Positions 48,319 through 57,816 of a stretch of 64,000 bases of DNA are shown in pieces. Position 1 is the stretch's first letter, and each line of letters begins with the position of its first letter. Where the stretch lies: contig NZ_SGIT01000002.1 in NCBI RefSeq assembly GCF_004208525.1, positions 1,302,001-1,366,000 of the forward strand, in the 5' to 3' direction. The position numbers and the translations under genes were made by a program. The DNA is from Sphingobacterium corticibacterium (GTDB taxonomy: Bacteria; Bacteroidota; Bacteroidia; Sphingobacteriales; Sphingobacteriaceae). Below the pieces are notes generated by a model. That model ran no database searches. It was given only the letters and a program-made list of their open reading frames with translations, and was not told the origin of the DNA.

Positions 48319-48327
48319 TAAGAGAAA

Positions 48328-50445
48328 TTAATTCAATCCACGTTTTTTCATTAAGTGAACCGGATCAGGATCTTTACCTCTAAATTGTTTGTACATTTCA
48401 GCCGGATTACCCGTACCACCTTTTTCCAGGATATTCTTCCGGAAAGAAGTAGCTGTAGTCTGATCAAAAAGACCGTTCTCCTTGAAGGCTGCGAAAGCAT
48501 CGGAATCCAATACTTCTGCCCAGATATACGCATAGTAACCTGCCGAATATCCTCCGGAGAAAATATGCTGGAAATACGTACTTCTATAGCGCGGAATAAT
48601 CGCATCAATTAATCCAATTTTTTGCATCCCCGCTGCTTCAAATGCATTTATATCGCCTTCTATTGGTTTTGTCGTAGCGTGATAATCCAAATCTAACAAA
48701 GATGCCGCCACATACTCTACGGTTGCGAACCCTTGATCAAATGTTCCGGCCTGTTCCATTTTTTCAATCAACGTATCTGGAATAGCTTCGCCTGTTTGAT
48801 AATGTTTTGCATAGGTTTTCAGTACCTCGGGGTCAGCCGCCCAGTTTTCCATCACCTGCGATGGTAATTCCACGAAATCGCGTGACACAGACGTACCCGC
48901 TAAACTGCGGTACTTTACATCTGATAACAGCCCGTGCAAAGCATGTCCAAATTCATGGAACAACGTAGTCGCTTCATCAAACGTCAACAGTGCAGGCGCA
49001 TCGCCAACGGGTTTTGTAAAGTTGCACACAATAGAAATAACAGGAGCTACACGCCCTCCATCTTTTGTATACTGTGAACGATAGGACGTCATCCATGCCC
49101 CTCCTCTTTTCGATTCTCTTGGGAAGAAATCTGCGTAAAGCAAGCCCAAATGTTCTCCATCACTGTCTTTTACTTCATATACCTCTACTTCTTCGTGGTA
49201 GGTTGGTACATTACTCAATGCAACGAAATTCAATCCATATAATTTATGAGCGGTATCAAAAGCGCCTTGTCGTACCGCAGCCAAACTAAAATAGGGTTTG
49301 ATTTCTTCTTCATTCAGCGCATATTTCGCTTTACGGATTTTTTCTTGGTAATATCTCCAATCGTGTGGCGCTACCTGAAAATCTCCACCAGCAGCTGTGA
49401 TTTCCTTTTGAATATCAGCAGCCTCCACTTTCGCCTTTTCTAATGCAGGCGTCCATATTCTATTTAATAACGCATATACATTTGCAGGATTTTCCGCCAT
49501 GGCTTCTTCCAACACATAGGCAGCATGCGACGTATAACCCAATAATTTCGCTTTCTCTAAACGAAGGTTAGCCGTTTTAAGTAGGATTTCTTTATTATCG
49601 TTTGCGTTGCCATTGTTTCCACGCATTTGGTAAGCATTCCAAATTTCTTGACGTAACTCCCGGTTATCGGCATACTGTAAGAAAGGCATCACGGAAGGAT
49701 TCTGAAGTGTAAAAATCCATTTTCCTTCTTGTCCTTTTGCTTTAGCCGCATCCGCAGCAGCTTGTTTTAAAGCAGCAGGAAGTCCAGCGAGATCTTCTTC
49801 CTTATCCACGACCAATTCGTAAGCATTTGTCTCTGCCAACAAGTTTTGTCCGAAGTCGTTCGTTAACACCGATAACTCCGCATTGATTTTCTTTAGCTTC
49901 TCCTTATCACTTTCCGAAAGATTAGCACCGGCACGGACAAACCCTTTATAAGTTTCTTCCAATAACTTGGTATCCTCTGCATCTAACTGTAAAGAGTCAC
50001 GTTTGTCATATACTGTTTTTACGCGCGCAAACAGCTTTTCATTCAAGGAAATTTCATCGCCATGCGCAGATAGTACAGGGGCCATATCTTTGGCTATCGC
50101 CTGAATAGAATCATTGGTATGTGCTGAATTAAGATTAAAAAATACACGTGAAATATTTCCCAACGTGCTTCCTGCATTTTCCAACGCTACGATAGTATTT
50201 TCAAAAGTAGGGTTTTCTGTATCGTTTACAATAACATCAATTTCTTGATTGTGCTGTTCTAATGCTGCTTTAAATGCCGGCCGAAAGTGTTCATCCTTAA
50301 TTTTGTCGAATGGTGGCACTTGAAACGGGGTATCATAAGTCGAGAGCAGGGGATTGTTTGCGTCTTGGGTGTTGTCTGCCTCCTGACAACCCACGACTAC
50401 CGTAGCAACGACTATACAAAATGGTAAAAATTTTAATTTATTCAT
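48328..50445 (-). CDS. dcp: M3 family metallopeptidase (peptidyl-dipeptidase Dcp type), lipoprotein
   Basis: A 705-residue zinc peptidase. The N-terminus has lipobox VVVGC (Cys20). The catalytic zinc motif is HEFGHALHGLLS, with the downstream Glu at the expected distance. Family segments GYTSHAAYVLEEAMAENP and HIFSGGYSAGYYAYIWAEVLD mark the M3A (Dcp/oligopeptidase A) group, which degrades oligopeptides. As a lipoprotein it should act in the periplasm. It is divergent from uvrA; TATCTTTG on the minus strand at 50468-50475 is the likely -7 element. Confidence 0.93.
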   Translation of the reverse strand: MNKLKFLPFCIVVATVVVGCQEADNTQDANNPLLSTYDTPFQVPPFDKIKDEHFRPAFKAALEQHNQEIDVIVNDTENPTFENTIVALENAGSTLGNISRVFFNLNSAHTNDSIQAIAKDMAPVLSAHGDEISLNEKLFARVKTVYDKRDSLQLDAEDTKLLEETYKGFVRAGANLSESDKEKLKKINAELSVLTNDFGQNLLAETNAYELVVDKEEDLAGLPAALKQAAADAAKAKGQEGKWIFTLQNPSVMPFLQYADNRELRQEIWNAYQMRGNNGNANDNKEILLKTANLRLEKAKLLGYTSHAAYVLEEAMAENPANVYALLNRIWTPALEKAKVEAADIQKEITAAGGDFQVAPHDWRYYQEKIRKAKYALNEEEIKPYFSLAAVRQGAFDTAHKLYGLNFVALSNVPTYHEEVEVYEVKDSDGEHLGLLYADFFPRESKRGGAWMTSYRSQYTKDGGRVAPVISIVCNFTKPVGDAPALLTFDEATTLFHEFGHALHGLLSDVKYRSLAGTSVSRDFVELPSQVMENWAADPEVLKTYAKHYQTGEAIPDTLIEKMEQAGTFDQGFATVEYVAASLLDLDYHATTKPIEGDINAFEAAGMQKIGLIDAIIPRYRSTYFQHIFSGGYSAGYYAYIWAEVLDSDAFAAFKENGLFDQTTATSFRKNILEKGGTGNPAEMYKQFRGKDPDPVHLMKKRGLN

Positions 50446-50467
50446 CCGTTGTTGTTTAGTTTTTTGG

Positions 50468-50475
50468 CAAAGATA
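50468..50475 (-). promoter_or_regulatory. -7 element of the M3 peptidase gene
   Basis: Minus strand reads TATCTTTG, 22 nt before the ATG; a TTG lies 22 nt upstream (plus-strand CAA at 50498-50500). Confidence 0.6.
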
Positions 50476-50506
50476 AGGATTACAAATTAGAGTCAGACAA
50501 AATCCT

Positions 50507-50514
50507 TACCTTTG
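50507..50514 (+). promoter_or_regulatory. -7 element of uvrA
   Basis: TACCTTTG ends 6 nt before the uvrA ATG (50521), so the mRNA probably has almost no leader. Confidence 0.55.
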
Positions 50515-50520
50515 TGGGTT

Positions 50521-53337
50521 ATGTCAAAAAAATCGGAACAAAACGCAAAGTCGTTTATCCAAATTAAGGGTGCGCGGGTCAACAATCTGAAAAACATCGA
50601 TGTTGACATCCCTAAAAATAAGCTCGTTGTCATTACAGGAATGTCGGGTTCAGGGAAATCTTCCCTTGCTTTTGACACCCTTTATGCGGAGGGTCAGCGA
50701 CGCTACGTGGAAAGTCTATCTTCTTATGCCAGACAGTTTATGGGCCGGATGAACAAGCCCGAAGTAGACTATATTAAAGGGATAGCTCCAGCAATTGCCA
50801 TCGAACAGAAGGTAATCACGTCTAATCCGCGCTCTACTGTAGGTACGTCCACGGAGATATACGATTATCTTAAACTTCTGTATGCCCGGATTGGCAAGAC
50901 CTTTTCTCCAATTTCGGGGAAACAGGTTACGAAAGATACCATATCGTCTATTATTGATGAATTGATGTCCTATCCAGAAGATACGACTATCACTATTTTC
51001 GCGGAACTTATACCTATTAATAAGCGAAAGCTAAAAGAAGAATTATCCTTACTGCTCCAAAAAGGATTCGTACGGGTTATGTTTGAAGAAAAGATACAGA
51101 AGATAGAAAGTATTATCGAAGATACGAGCATACCAAATAAAGATTTCAAAGCAGGAGAAGTCCAGATTGTAGTAGACCGTATACGGCTAGATAAACAAGA
51201 CGAGACGAACAGTCGTATGGCGGATTCACTACAGACGGCTTTTTTTGAAGGGAAAGGCGAATGTTACATTGACATCGATGGCAAGCGAAAACATTACTCG
51301 GACAAATTCGAACTAGACGGTATTCTCTTTGAAGAGCCTACACCGAATTTCTTTAGTTTTAATAATCCTTATGGTGCCTGTAAACGCTGTGAGGGATATG
51401 GTAAGGTCATCGGTATAGACGCCGATTTAGTTATTCCCGACAAAAGCCGCTCGGTGTATGATGGGGCTATTGCTCCCTGGCGGGGAGAGAAAATGGGCGA
51501 ATGGCTAAACCGTCTGGTACGCAGTGCACTCAAGTTTGATTTCCCCATACATCGTGCCTATGGCGATCTTACACCTGCCCAACAGGAATTATTATGGACG
51601 GGGAACAAATATTTCGGTGGATTGAACCAGTTTTTTGAAGAGCTGGAACAACAGACCTACAAAATACAATACCGCGTCATGTTATCACGTTATCGCGGAA
51701 AAACCGATTGTCCGGATTGTAAGGGATCGCGTTTACGCAAAGATGCCACTTATGTCAAAATCGCGGGAAAATCGATTACGGATATTGTTTTATTGCCATT
51801 GGAAGAAGCGCTCCAATTCTTTAAAGAGCTGAAATTAACGGAACATGAACAACTTATCGCAAAGCGTTTGCTGGCTGAGATTGTCAACCGGCTCCAGTTT
51901 TTGTGTGATGTAGGATTAAGCTACCTCACCTTAAACCGGTTGAGCAACACACTTTCGGGTGGAGAATCGCAACGCATCAATTTAGCAACATCGTTAGGGA
52001 GTTCGCTCGTGGGCTCTATCTATGTGTTGGACGAACCCAGTATCGGTCTTCACCCGCGCGACACCCAGCGGCTAATCGGTGTGTTGAAATCGTTACGCGA
52101 TGTCGGTAATACCGTGATCGTGGTGGAACACGAACAAGAAATGATGGAAGCCGCCGATTATCTTATTGACATCGGTCCGGAAGCGGGAATAAATGGTGGT
52201 CAACTCATTTTCGCGGGTACCTATTCGGAAATTCTTCAAGATAAAGACAGCTTAACAGGACAATATCTAAACGGTCAACTGACCATCCCTACGCCTAAAA
52301 TGCGACGTAAGTGGCGTGACGCCCTTATCGTAAAAGGGGCTCGGGAAAACAATTTAAAAGGAATTAACGTAACCTTTCCCTTAAACGTATTTACCGTCGT
52401 AACCGGTGTGTCGGGGTCGGGGAAAACCTCCCTTATCAAACGTATTCTTTACCCAGCCTTGCAAAAAGCCATCGGCAATTACAGCGGCGAGCAAACTGGT
52501 ATATTCGATGCCCTTGAGGGCGATATAACCAGTATTGAACAAATCGAAATGATCGATCAGAACCCGATAGGCAGGTCCTCCCGTTCCAATCCAGTAACGT
52601 ATGTAAAAGGTTGGGATGAAGTAAGGTCGGTTTATGCTAATTTGCCTGCGGCGAAGGCTTCTGGGTTAAAGCCTGCCGCTTTCTCATTTAATGTGGAAGG
52701 GGGCCGTTGCGATGTCTGTCAGGGAGATGGCGAGGTTAAAATCGAAATGCAATTTATGGCCGATATTGTCCTTCCTTGTGAAGCTTGTGGCGGTAAACGG
52801 TTCAAACAACACGTATTGGACGTCGAATACAAAGGAAAATCGGTAGCTGACGTCTTAAACCTCAGTGTAGACGAAGCGATAGAATTCTTCGATGATGTCC
52901 CTAAAGTCATTGCGAAAATCAAACCCTTACAAGACGTGGGATTGGGTTACGTAAAACTTGGTCAGCCATCTAGTACTTTATCGGGAGGTGAAGCCCAACG
53001 TATCAAGCTTGCTTCTTTTTTAATCAAGGGGAACAACAGTAAGAAAACGCTTTTCATTTTCGACGAGCCGACAACCGGATTGCATTTCCACGACATCCAC
53101 AAACTGCTTAAAGCTTTTGATGCGTTGATTGCTCTAGGAAACAGCATCTTGGTCATTGAGCACAATATGGAAATGATAAAAACGGCCGATTGGGTTATCG
53201 ACATCGGACCGGAAGGTGGAAATAAGGGGGGAGAGGTTGTTTTCGAAGGAACACCAGAGGATCTGGTGGAATGTAACGAATCTTATACTGGGAAGTATTT
53301 GAAAAATCATTTACCTTTATCTACTCTTTCTAAGTAA
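50521..53337 (+). CDS. uvrA: Excinuclease ABC subunit UvrA
   Basis: A 938-residue DNA damage recognition ATPase. I start at ATG 50521 ([12 protein letters not shown]); TTG 50512 lies inside the -7 element. Two ABC modules are present: Walker [10 protein letters not shown] and GVSGSGKTS, signatures [12 protein letters not shown] and [12 protein letters not shown]. Zinc-finger cysteines are in [24 protein letters not shown] and CEACGGKR. UvrA with UvrB finds lesions in nucleotide excision repair. Length matches the family. Confidence 0.97.
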   Translation: MSKKSEQNAKSFIQIKGARVNNLKNIDVDIPKNKLVVITGMSGSGKSSLAFDTLYAEGQRRYVESLSSYARQFMGRMNKPEVDYIKGIAPAIAIEQKVITSNPRSTVGTSTEIYDYLKLLYARIGKTFSPISGKQVTKDTISSIIDELMSYPEDTTITIFAELIPINKRKLKEELSLLLQKGFVRVMFEEKIQKIESIIEDTSIPNKDFKAGEVQIVVDRIRLDKQDETNSRMADSLQTAFFEGKGECYIDIDGKRKHYSDKFELDGILFEEPTPNFFSFNNPYGACKRCEGYGKVIGIDADLVIPDKSRSVYDGAIAPWRGEKMGEWLNRLVRSALKFDFPIHRAYGDLTPAQQELLWTGNKYFGGLNQFFEELEQQTYKIQYRVMLSRYRGKTDCPDCKGSRLRKDATYVKIAGKSITDIVLLPLEEALQFFKELKLTEHEQLIAKRLLAEIVNRLQFLCDVGLSYLTLNRLSNTLSGGESQRINLATSLGSSLVGSIYVLDEPSIGLHPRDTQRLIGVLKSLRDVGNTVIVVEHEQEMMEAADYLIDIGPEAGINGGQLIFAGTYSEILQDKDSLTGQYLNGQLTIPTPKMRRKWRDALIVKGARENNLKGINVTFPLNVFTVVTGVSGSGKTSLIKRILYPALQKAIGNYSGEQTGIFDALEGDITSIEQIEMIDQNPIGRSSRSNPVTYVKGWDEVRSVYANLPAAKASGLKPAAFSFNVEGGRCDVCQGDGEVKIEMQFMADIVLPCEACGGKRFKQHVLDVEYKGKSVADVLNLSVDEAIEFFDDVPKVIAKIKPLQDVGLGYVKLGQPSSTLSGGEAQRIKLASFLIKGNNSKKTLFIFDEPTTGLHFHDIHKLLKAFDALIALGNSILVIEHNMEMIKTADWVIDIGPEGGNKGGEVVFEGTPEDLVECNESYTGKYLKNHLPLSTLSK

Positions 53338-53348
53338 ACTAAACTAAT

Positions 53349-54986
53349 ATGTGGAAATTTTTCTTTACCGGTTTACTGACCGTAACTATAACGCTGCAAG
53401 GACATACCCAACCTGCACGTCCAAAGTTGGTTGTGGGATTGATGGTAGACCAAATGCGGTGGGATTACCTCTATCGATTTGCGGACAGATATGGTGATGA
53501 TGGTTTCAAACGTATGCTAAATGAAGGATTTTCATGTGAAAACACGCTACTTAATTATATTCCTACATTCACGGCTATAGGGCATAGTTCTGTTTACACA
53601 GGGTCGGTTCCTTCTATCCATGGTATTGCAGGAAATGATTGGATCATCCAAGCAACGGGCCAACAGATGTATTGTACACAGGATGACAACGTACAAGGCG
53701 TAGGCACAACAGAAAAAGCCGGACAGCAGTCGCCGCGCAACCTACTAGCCTCCACCATGACGGACCAACTGAAGCTTGGCACCAACTTTCAGTCGAAAGT
53801 GATCGGTATATCGCTAAAAGACCGCGGCGCTATTCTGCCAGCGGGTCATTTTGCGGACGCCGCATACTGGTTTGAAGGAAAATCGGGAAATTGGATTTCC
53901 AGTTCGTTCTACATGAAAAATCTGCCCGACTGGGTAACGTCTTTCAATAAGCAGAATCTGGCAGATAAATATTTAAAAGAAGATTGGAATACACTTTATC
54001 CTATAGATACGTATATCAATAGTATTTCCGATGATAATCCGTATGAAGGCAAATGGGCAGGAGAAGAAACGCCTACTTTCCCTCGTAAAACGTCGGAATT
54101 GATGAAAGATGCCGGCTACGAGATGATTAAATCTGTTCCTAAAGGAAATACGCTCACCCTAGATTTCGCAAAAAAAGCACTCGAACACGAGCAACTTGGC
54201 AATAATCCCTCTGGCAATACCGATTTTTTGTGTGTGAGTTTATCGGCAACAGATTATGTTGGCCATCGCTATTCCCTTTCCGCTGTTGAGATCGAAGACA
54301 CCTACCTCCGACTCGATAAGGATATCGCAGATTTTTTAGCCTATCTTGATAAGCATGTAGGCAAAGGTAATTATACTTTTTTCCTCTCTGCGGATCACGC
54401 CGCTTCTTACAACCCAATGTATTACACAGATGAAAAAGGAAATGCAGGTTATTTATTCACCCGGCAGATTCAACGTAATCTAAATAGCGAACTTCAAGAT
54501 AAATTTGGTAGTGATAAAATTGTTAGAAGCTTATTAAACTATCAGGTCCATCTCAACTATTCGCTCCTAGATTCTCTTCAGCTTGATATAAATAAGGTCA
54601 AGGAGACCATTATCCATACGCTTCAAAAGGAAGAGGGCATTACGTATGTTATTGACATGGAGGGGAATCAAAATATGTTTATACCTGCTCCACTCCGCGA
54701 GAAAATTATCAACGGTTACAACCGCAGACATAGTGGTGCTATACAGATTATCGCCGATCCACAATGGTATTCGGGCACACCGCGTAGTCCAGGAACTACC
54801 CACGGCGTGTGGTCGCCGTACGACTCTCATATACCATTGATATTTATGGGATGGGGTGTACAACATGGTGTAAGCAACAAGGAAGTACATGTTGTAGACA
54901 TCGCTCCAACGATCGCTTCGCTTTTGCATATTATGGAGCCGAATGGGAACATCGGAAAGCCTATCATAGAGGTATTGGGACAATAA
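53349..54986 (+). CDS. Alkaline phosphatase superfamily protein (PafA-like)
   Basis: A 545-residue exported phosphomonoesterase. The signal peptide ends HTQ. The metal ligand Asp is in VVGLMVDQMRWDYL, the nucleophilic Thr is in YIPTFTAIGHSS, metal ligands DH are in SADHAASYNP, and a His is in TTHGVWSPYDSHIP. This arrangement is that of the phosphate-irrepressible PafA of flavobacteria and Porphyromonas. It would hydrolyse phosphate monoesters in the periplasm. It is 11 nt downstream of uvrA. Confidence 0.92.
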   Translation: MWKFFFTGLLTVTITLQGHTQPARPKLVVGLMVDQMRWDYLYRFADRYGDDGFKRMLNEGFSCENTLLNYIPTFTAIGHSSVYTGSVPSIHGIAGNDWIIQATGQQMYCTQDDNVQGVGTTEKAGQQSPRNLLASTMTDQLKLGTNFQSKVIGISLKDRGAILPAGHFADAAYWFEGKSGNWISSSFYMKNLPDWVTSFNKQNLADKYLKEDWNTLYPIDTYINSISDDNPYEGKWAGEETPTFPRKTSELMKDAGYEMIKSVPKGNTLTLDFAKKALEHEQLGNNPSGNTDFLCVSLSATDYVGHRYSLSAVEIEDTYLRLDKDIADFLAYLDKHVGKGNYTFFLSADHAASYNPMYYTDEKGNAGYLFTRQIQRNLNSELQDKFGSDKIVRSLLNYQVHLNYSLLDSLQLDINKVKETIIHTLQKEEGITYVIDMEGNQNMFIPAPLREKIINGYNRRHSGAIQIIADPQWYSGTPRSPGTTHGVWSPYDSHIPLIFMGWGVQHGVSNKEVHVVDIAPTIASLLHIMEPNGNIGKPIIEVLGQ

Positions 54987-55010
54987 GTCAAGGGCATATT
55001 ATTTTTTCCG

Positions 55011-55018
55011 TATCTTTG
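55011..55018 (+). promoter_or_regulatory. -7 element of the Rrf2-type gene
   Basis: TATCTTTG, 35 nt before the ATG at 55054. Confidence 0.5.
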
Positions 55019-55053
55019 TGGTTATTATTGATTGATCCATAAAAAGGGAACGT

Positions 55054-55488
55054 ATGCTTTCTAAGAAAACAAAATACGCCATTAAGGCGCTTATGGTGCT
55101 AGGACGTAACTACGGAAAAGAACCTATGCAGATTGTAAGGATTGCAGAAGAGGAACGTATTCCGAAAAAATTCTTAGAGCAGATTCTTCTAGAAATGCGC
55201 AATGCGGGTATATTGTATTCCAAAAAGGGAGCCGGCGGAGGCTACAGCTTAAATAAAGCTCCTGAAGACATCTACCTTTCCCAGGTTATGCGATTAATCG
55301 ATGGACCGATCGCATTATTACCCTGTGTAAGCCTTAATTTTTATCGCTCTTGTGAGGAATGTGTCGAAGAGCACGCTTGCGGCATTCGAGACACTTTTGT
55401 CGAGGTACGAAACGCTATGCTGCAGATCCTAAATGATACCAGTATAGCACAGCTTATCAATAAAGAAAAGCAATTATCGCTGGATTAA
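55054..55488 (+). CDS. Rrf2 family transcriptional regulator
   Basis: A 144-residue winged-helix protein. The HTH region reads IRIAEEERIPKKFLEQILLEMRNAG-like, with the wing GAGGGYSL typical of Rrf2. Four cysteines lie in the sensor part (LPCVSLNFYRSC, EECVEEHACG). This pattern can carry an Fe-S cluster as in IscR, although the spacing is not identical. It is not next to the suf genes, so any link is speculative. Confidence 0.93.
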   Translation: MLSKKTKYAIKALMVLGRNYGKEPMQIVRIAEEERIPKKFLEQILLEMRNAGILYSKKGAGGGYSLNKAPEDIYLSQVMRLIDGPIALLPCVSLNFYRSCEECVEEHACGIRDTFVEVRNAMLQILNDTSIAQLINKEKQLSLD

Positions 55489-55505
55489 GGACGAAATAAT
55501 AACTT

Positions 55506-56807
55506 TTACACCATGTCCATCAATTTCTCAAACGCCATTCCACGAGAAGCTTTCAGAAGAACCGTACTATCCACAACAGGACGTTCTCTGAGCGCTTCTT
55601 TTGCATTGTCCGTTGTCGCATAAAATTCCGCTTTCGTATTTTGATGAGCATAAAATGCCTCGCCCACGAAGATCGTCCGATCTGCATCGAGGGCTAGCGC
55701 TCTATCGATTATATATCGGTGTTCTTTCGCAGCATCTTCACCCAATTCAAACATATCGCCTAATACGATTACTTTATGTTCCGCTTCGATAACGGCTAGA
55801 TTGGCCAACGCAGCTTCCATACTACTTACATTTGCATTATAATAATCGGCAATGACGACATTTTGTGCCGTCTTTGTGATTTGCGAACGGTTATTGGTAG
55901 GTGTGTAGGTCACAATTCCCTGATTAATCTGGGTATCATCTATACCAAAAAAACGCCCCACTGCAACCGCAGCTAATATATTTTCCGTATTATAGGAGCC
56001 TGTTAATTGTGTTTGTATGGTATGAAACATCTCCGCGTCACGTATTTTCCAGGAGACACCAAGAAGCGGATTAGCATATTCCAATCGTCCTACGATGTCG
56101 TTTGTCGGCGAAAAACCATAGCGAACAACTTTTAAAATACCGCGTTGCGTTTCCATTTCTCGCAGGTATTCATTGTCTCCTTGAAGGAACAACACCCCAT
56201 CGTGCGTTTTAAGGAAATCATATAACTCCCCTTTCGCTTTTTTTACACCTTCAAATGAACCGAAGCCTTCCAAATGCGCCTTTCCTACATTCGTGATTAG
56301 TCCGTGCGTCGGCGCGGCAATATCACACAGGAACGCAATCTCTTGTTGATGATTTGCGCCCATTTCAATAACTGCCATTTCGATACTGTCATCTATGGAA
56401 AGCAACGTGAGCGGGACACCTATGTGGTTATTGAGATTTCCTTTTGTGGCATATGTTTTAAAGCGTTGTGACAGCACAGCATATAGTAACTCTTTAGTCG
56501 TGGTTTTTCCGTTCGTTCCCGTAATTCCTATAAAAGGGATATGCAGTTGGCGACGATGATATCGCGCTAATTCCTGCAACGTAGTCAACACATCTTCCAC
56601 CAGTACATAACGTTCATCCGCTACATATTTTGATTCGTCGACAACCGCCCATTTAGCACCGCTTTCCAATGCTTGCGCTGCAAATTCATTGGCATTGAAG
56701 CGCTCTCCTTTTAAGGCGAAAAATATACTGTTAGGTACTATATTTCGGGTATCCGTAGATACCGTCCCGCTTTCTCTATAGCGCTGATATAATTGTTCTG
56801 TCGTCAT
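55506..56807 (-). CDS. murF: UDP-N-acetylmuramoyl-tripeptide:D-alanyl-D-alanine ligase
   Basis: A 433-residue Mur ligase. The start is ATG 56807 (MTTEQLYQRY); ATG 56816 is an alternative. The P-loop is GITGTNGKTTTKELL, the Mur-ligase NHIGVPLTLL and VIEMGANHQQEI segments follow, and the C-terminal domain has VVIADYYNANVSSMEAAL and GDMFELGEDAAKEH. MurF adds D-Ala-D-Ala to complete the stem pentapeptide of peptidoglycan. The lone murF position (no mur cluster here) is usual in this group. Confidence 0.96.
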   Translation of the reverse strand: MTTEQLYQRYRESGTVSTDTRNIVPNSIFFALKGERFNANEFAAQALESGAKWAVVDESKYVADERYVLVEDVLTTLQELARYHRRQLHIPFIGITGTNGKTTTKELLYAVLSQRFKTYATKGNLNNHIGVPLTLLSIDDSIEMAVIEMGANHQQEIAFLCDIAAPTHGLITNVGKAHLEGFGSFEGVKKAKGELYDFLKTHDGVLFLQGDNEYLREMETQRGILKVVRYGFSPTNDIVGRLEYANPLLGVSWKIRDAEMFHTIQTQLTGSYNTENILAAVAVGRFFGIDDTQINQGIVTYTPTNNRSQITKTAQNVVIADYYNANVSSMEAALANLAVIEAEHKVIVLGDMFELGEDAAKEHRYIIDRALALDADRTIFVGEAFYAHQNTKAEFYATTDNAKEALRERPVVDSTVLLKASRGMAFEKLMDMV

Positions 56808-56822
56808 ACTGTTCATCGTCGA

Positions 56823-56830
56823 CAAAGATA
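56823..56830 (-). promoter_or_regulatory. -7 element of murF
   Basis: Minus strand reads TATCTTTG, 15 nt before the chosen ATG at 56807. Confidence 0.5.
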
Positions 56831-56849
56831 GTTATCCTTCAAAAAAAGA

Positions 56850-56867
56850 AGAGGAGTTTCCTCCTCT
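56850..56867 (-). terminator. terminator of the SMP-30-like gene
   Basis: AGAGGAG and CTCCTCT pair over 7 bp around a 4-nt loop; on the minus strand a run of T follows. Confidence 0.8.
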
Positions 56868-56874
56868 CTTTTAT

Positions 56875-57756
56875 TTATTTTTCCAACTTAAATGCTTTGA
56901 CGCTATTGCTGTTGAATGTCGGAATGTATATCGTATTGCTTCCGGGATGTATACCCAAATCTGCTGTATTCATCTCCCCTTGTACATCCATCAACTTCTC
57001 GAAACTACCATCTGCTTTCACATAATATACCAAACCTCCCCAACAGGTCACCAGAAAATCCCCTTTATCACCTACGGGTTCCAGTCCATCGCCACCGAGC
57101 TCGAAGCCTTTTGTAATTACCGTACTATTCTTATCAGCATCGATTTTCCATAACTCGGGCCCTATTAACGCGTAAAGGTTTCCGTCCACAACCTTCAAAC
57201 CATTAGCATTCGGTGCGTCTTTTAAAAATACTGTAGGTTGGTTATTCTGCATCTGATAGATCGTACCGGTACGGGTATCCGACACATAAACTATACCATC
57301 GGCGTTAACTGTAACATCATTCAGAAAAACTGCGTCAGGAAATTCAATTTCATGAAGCACATCGCCTGTTTCCAGATCAATGACAGCGACGGCGGTAATA
57401 TCGGCCACATATAACAAATTCTCATGAATGGCCATGCCTTTGGGCGCGTTCATGCCGGTTACCCAATTTTGATCCTTGACGCTTCCGTCTAGATTTAACA
57501 GGGCAACGCCTCCCTTTCCATCTTTCTCGGCTCCATCACCATCAATCAAAGACACATATAATACATCGTTGCCCTCGTGATAGAGTACCGATTCCGGTGT
57601 AGGTAGGTCTTTCGTTTCCCACACTTCCTTCAATTGCCATTGCAGTTCCTGTTCTTCCTGTCCGTCTTGTTGCTCCTGTTGTTGCCGTTGACCGCATGCG
57701 ACTGTCAATAGTGTGGCTCCTACAGCCGTTACCGCAAAAAGAAAAAATCGTTTCAT
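56875..57756 (-). CDS. SMP-30/gluconolactonase-like beta-propeller lipoprotein
   Basis: A 293-residue lipoprotein with lipobox LTVAC (Cys21), followed by a Gln/Glu-rich linker. Six propeller blades can be traced by repeated strands (PESVLYHEGNDVLYVSLID, GMAIHENLLYVADI, NDVTVNADGIVYVSDT, NGLKVVDGNLYALIG). The family includes lactonases, but ligands are not clear enough here to claim that activity. It is monocistronic. Confidence 0.88.
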   Translation of the reverse strand: MKRFFLFAVTAVGATLLTVACGQRQQQEQQDGQEEQELQWQLKEVWETKDLPTPESVLYHEGNDVLYVSLIDGDGAEKDGKGGVALLNLDGSVKDQNWVTGMNAPKGMAIHENLLYVADITAVAVIDLETGDVLHEIEFPDAVFLNDVTVNADGIVYVSDTRTGTIYQMQNNQPTVFLKDAPNANGLKVVDGNLYALIGPELWKIDADKNSTVITKGFELGGDGLEPVGDKGDFLVTCWGGLVYYVKADGSFEKLMDVQGEMNTADLGIHPGSNTIYIPTFNSNSVKAFKLEK

Positions 57757-57816
57757 AATAGTCTTGTTTGTTTAATCCTGACAAGATAACAATTTTCTGG
57801 GAGTTTGGTTTATGAC

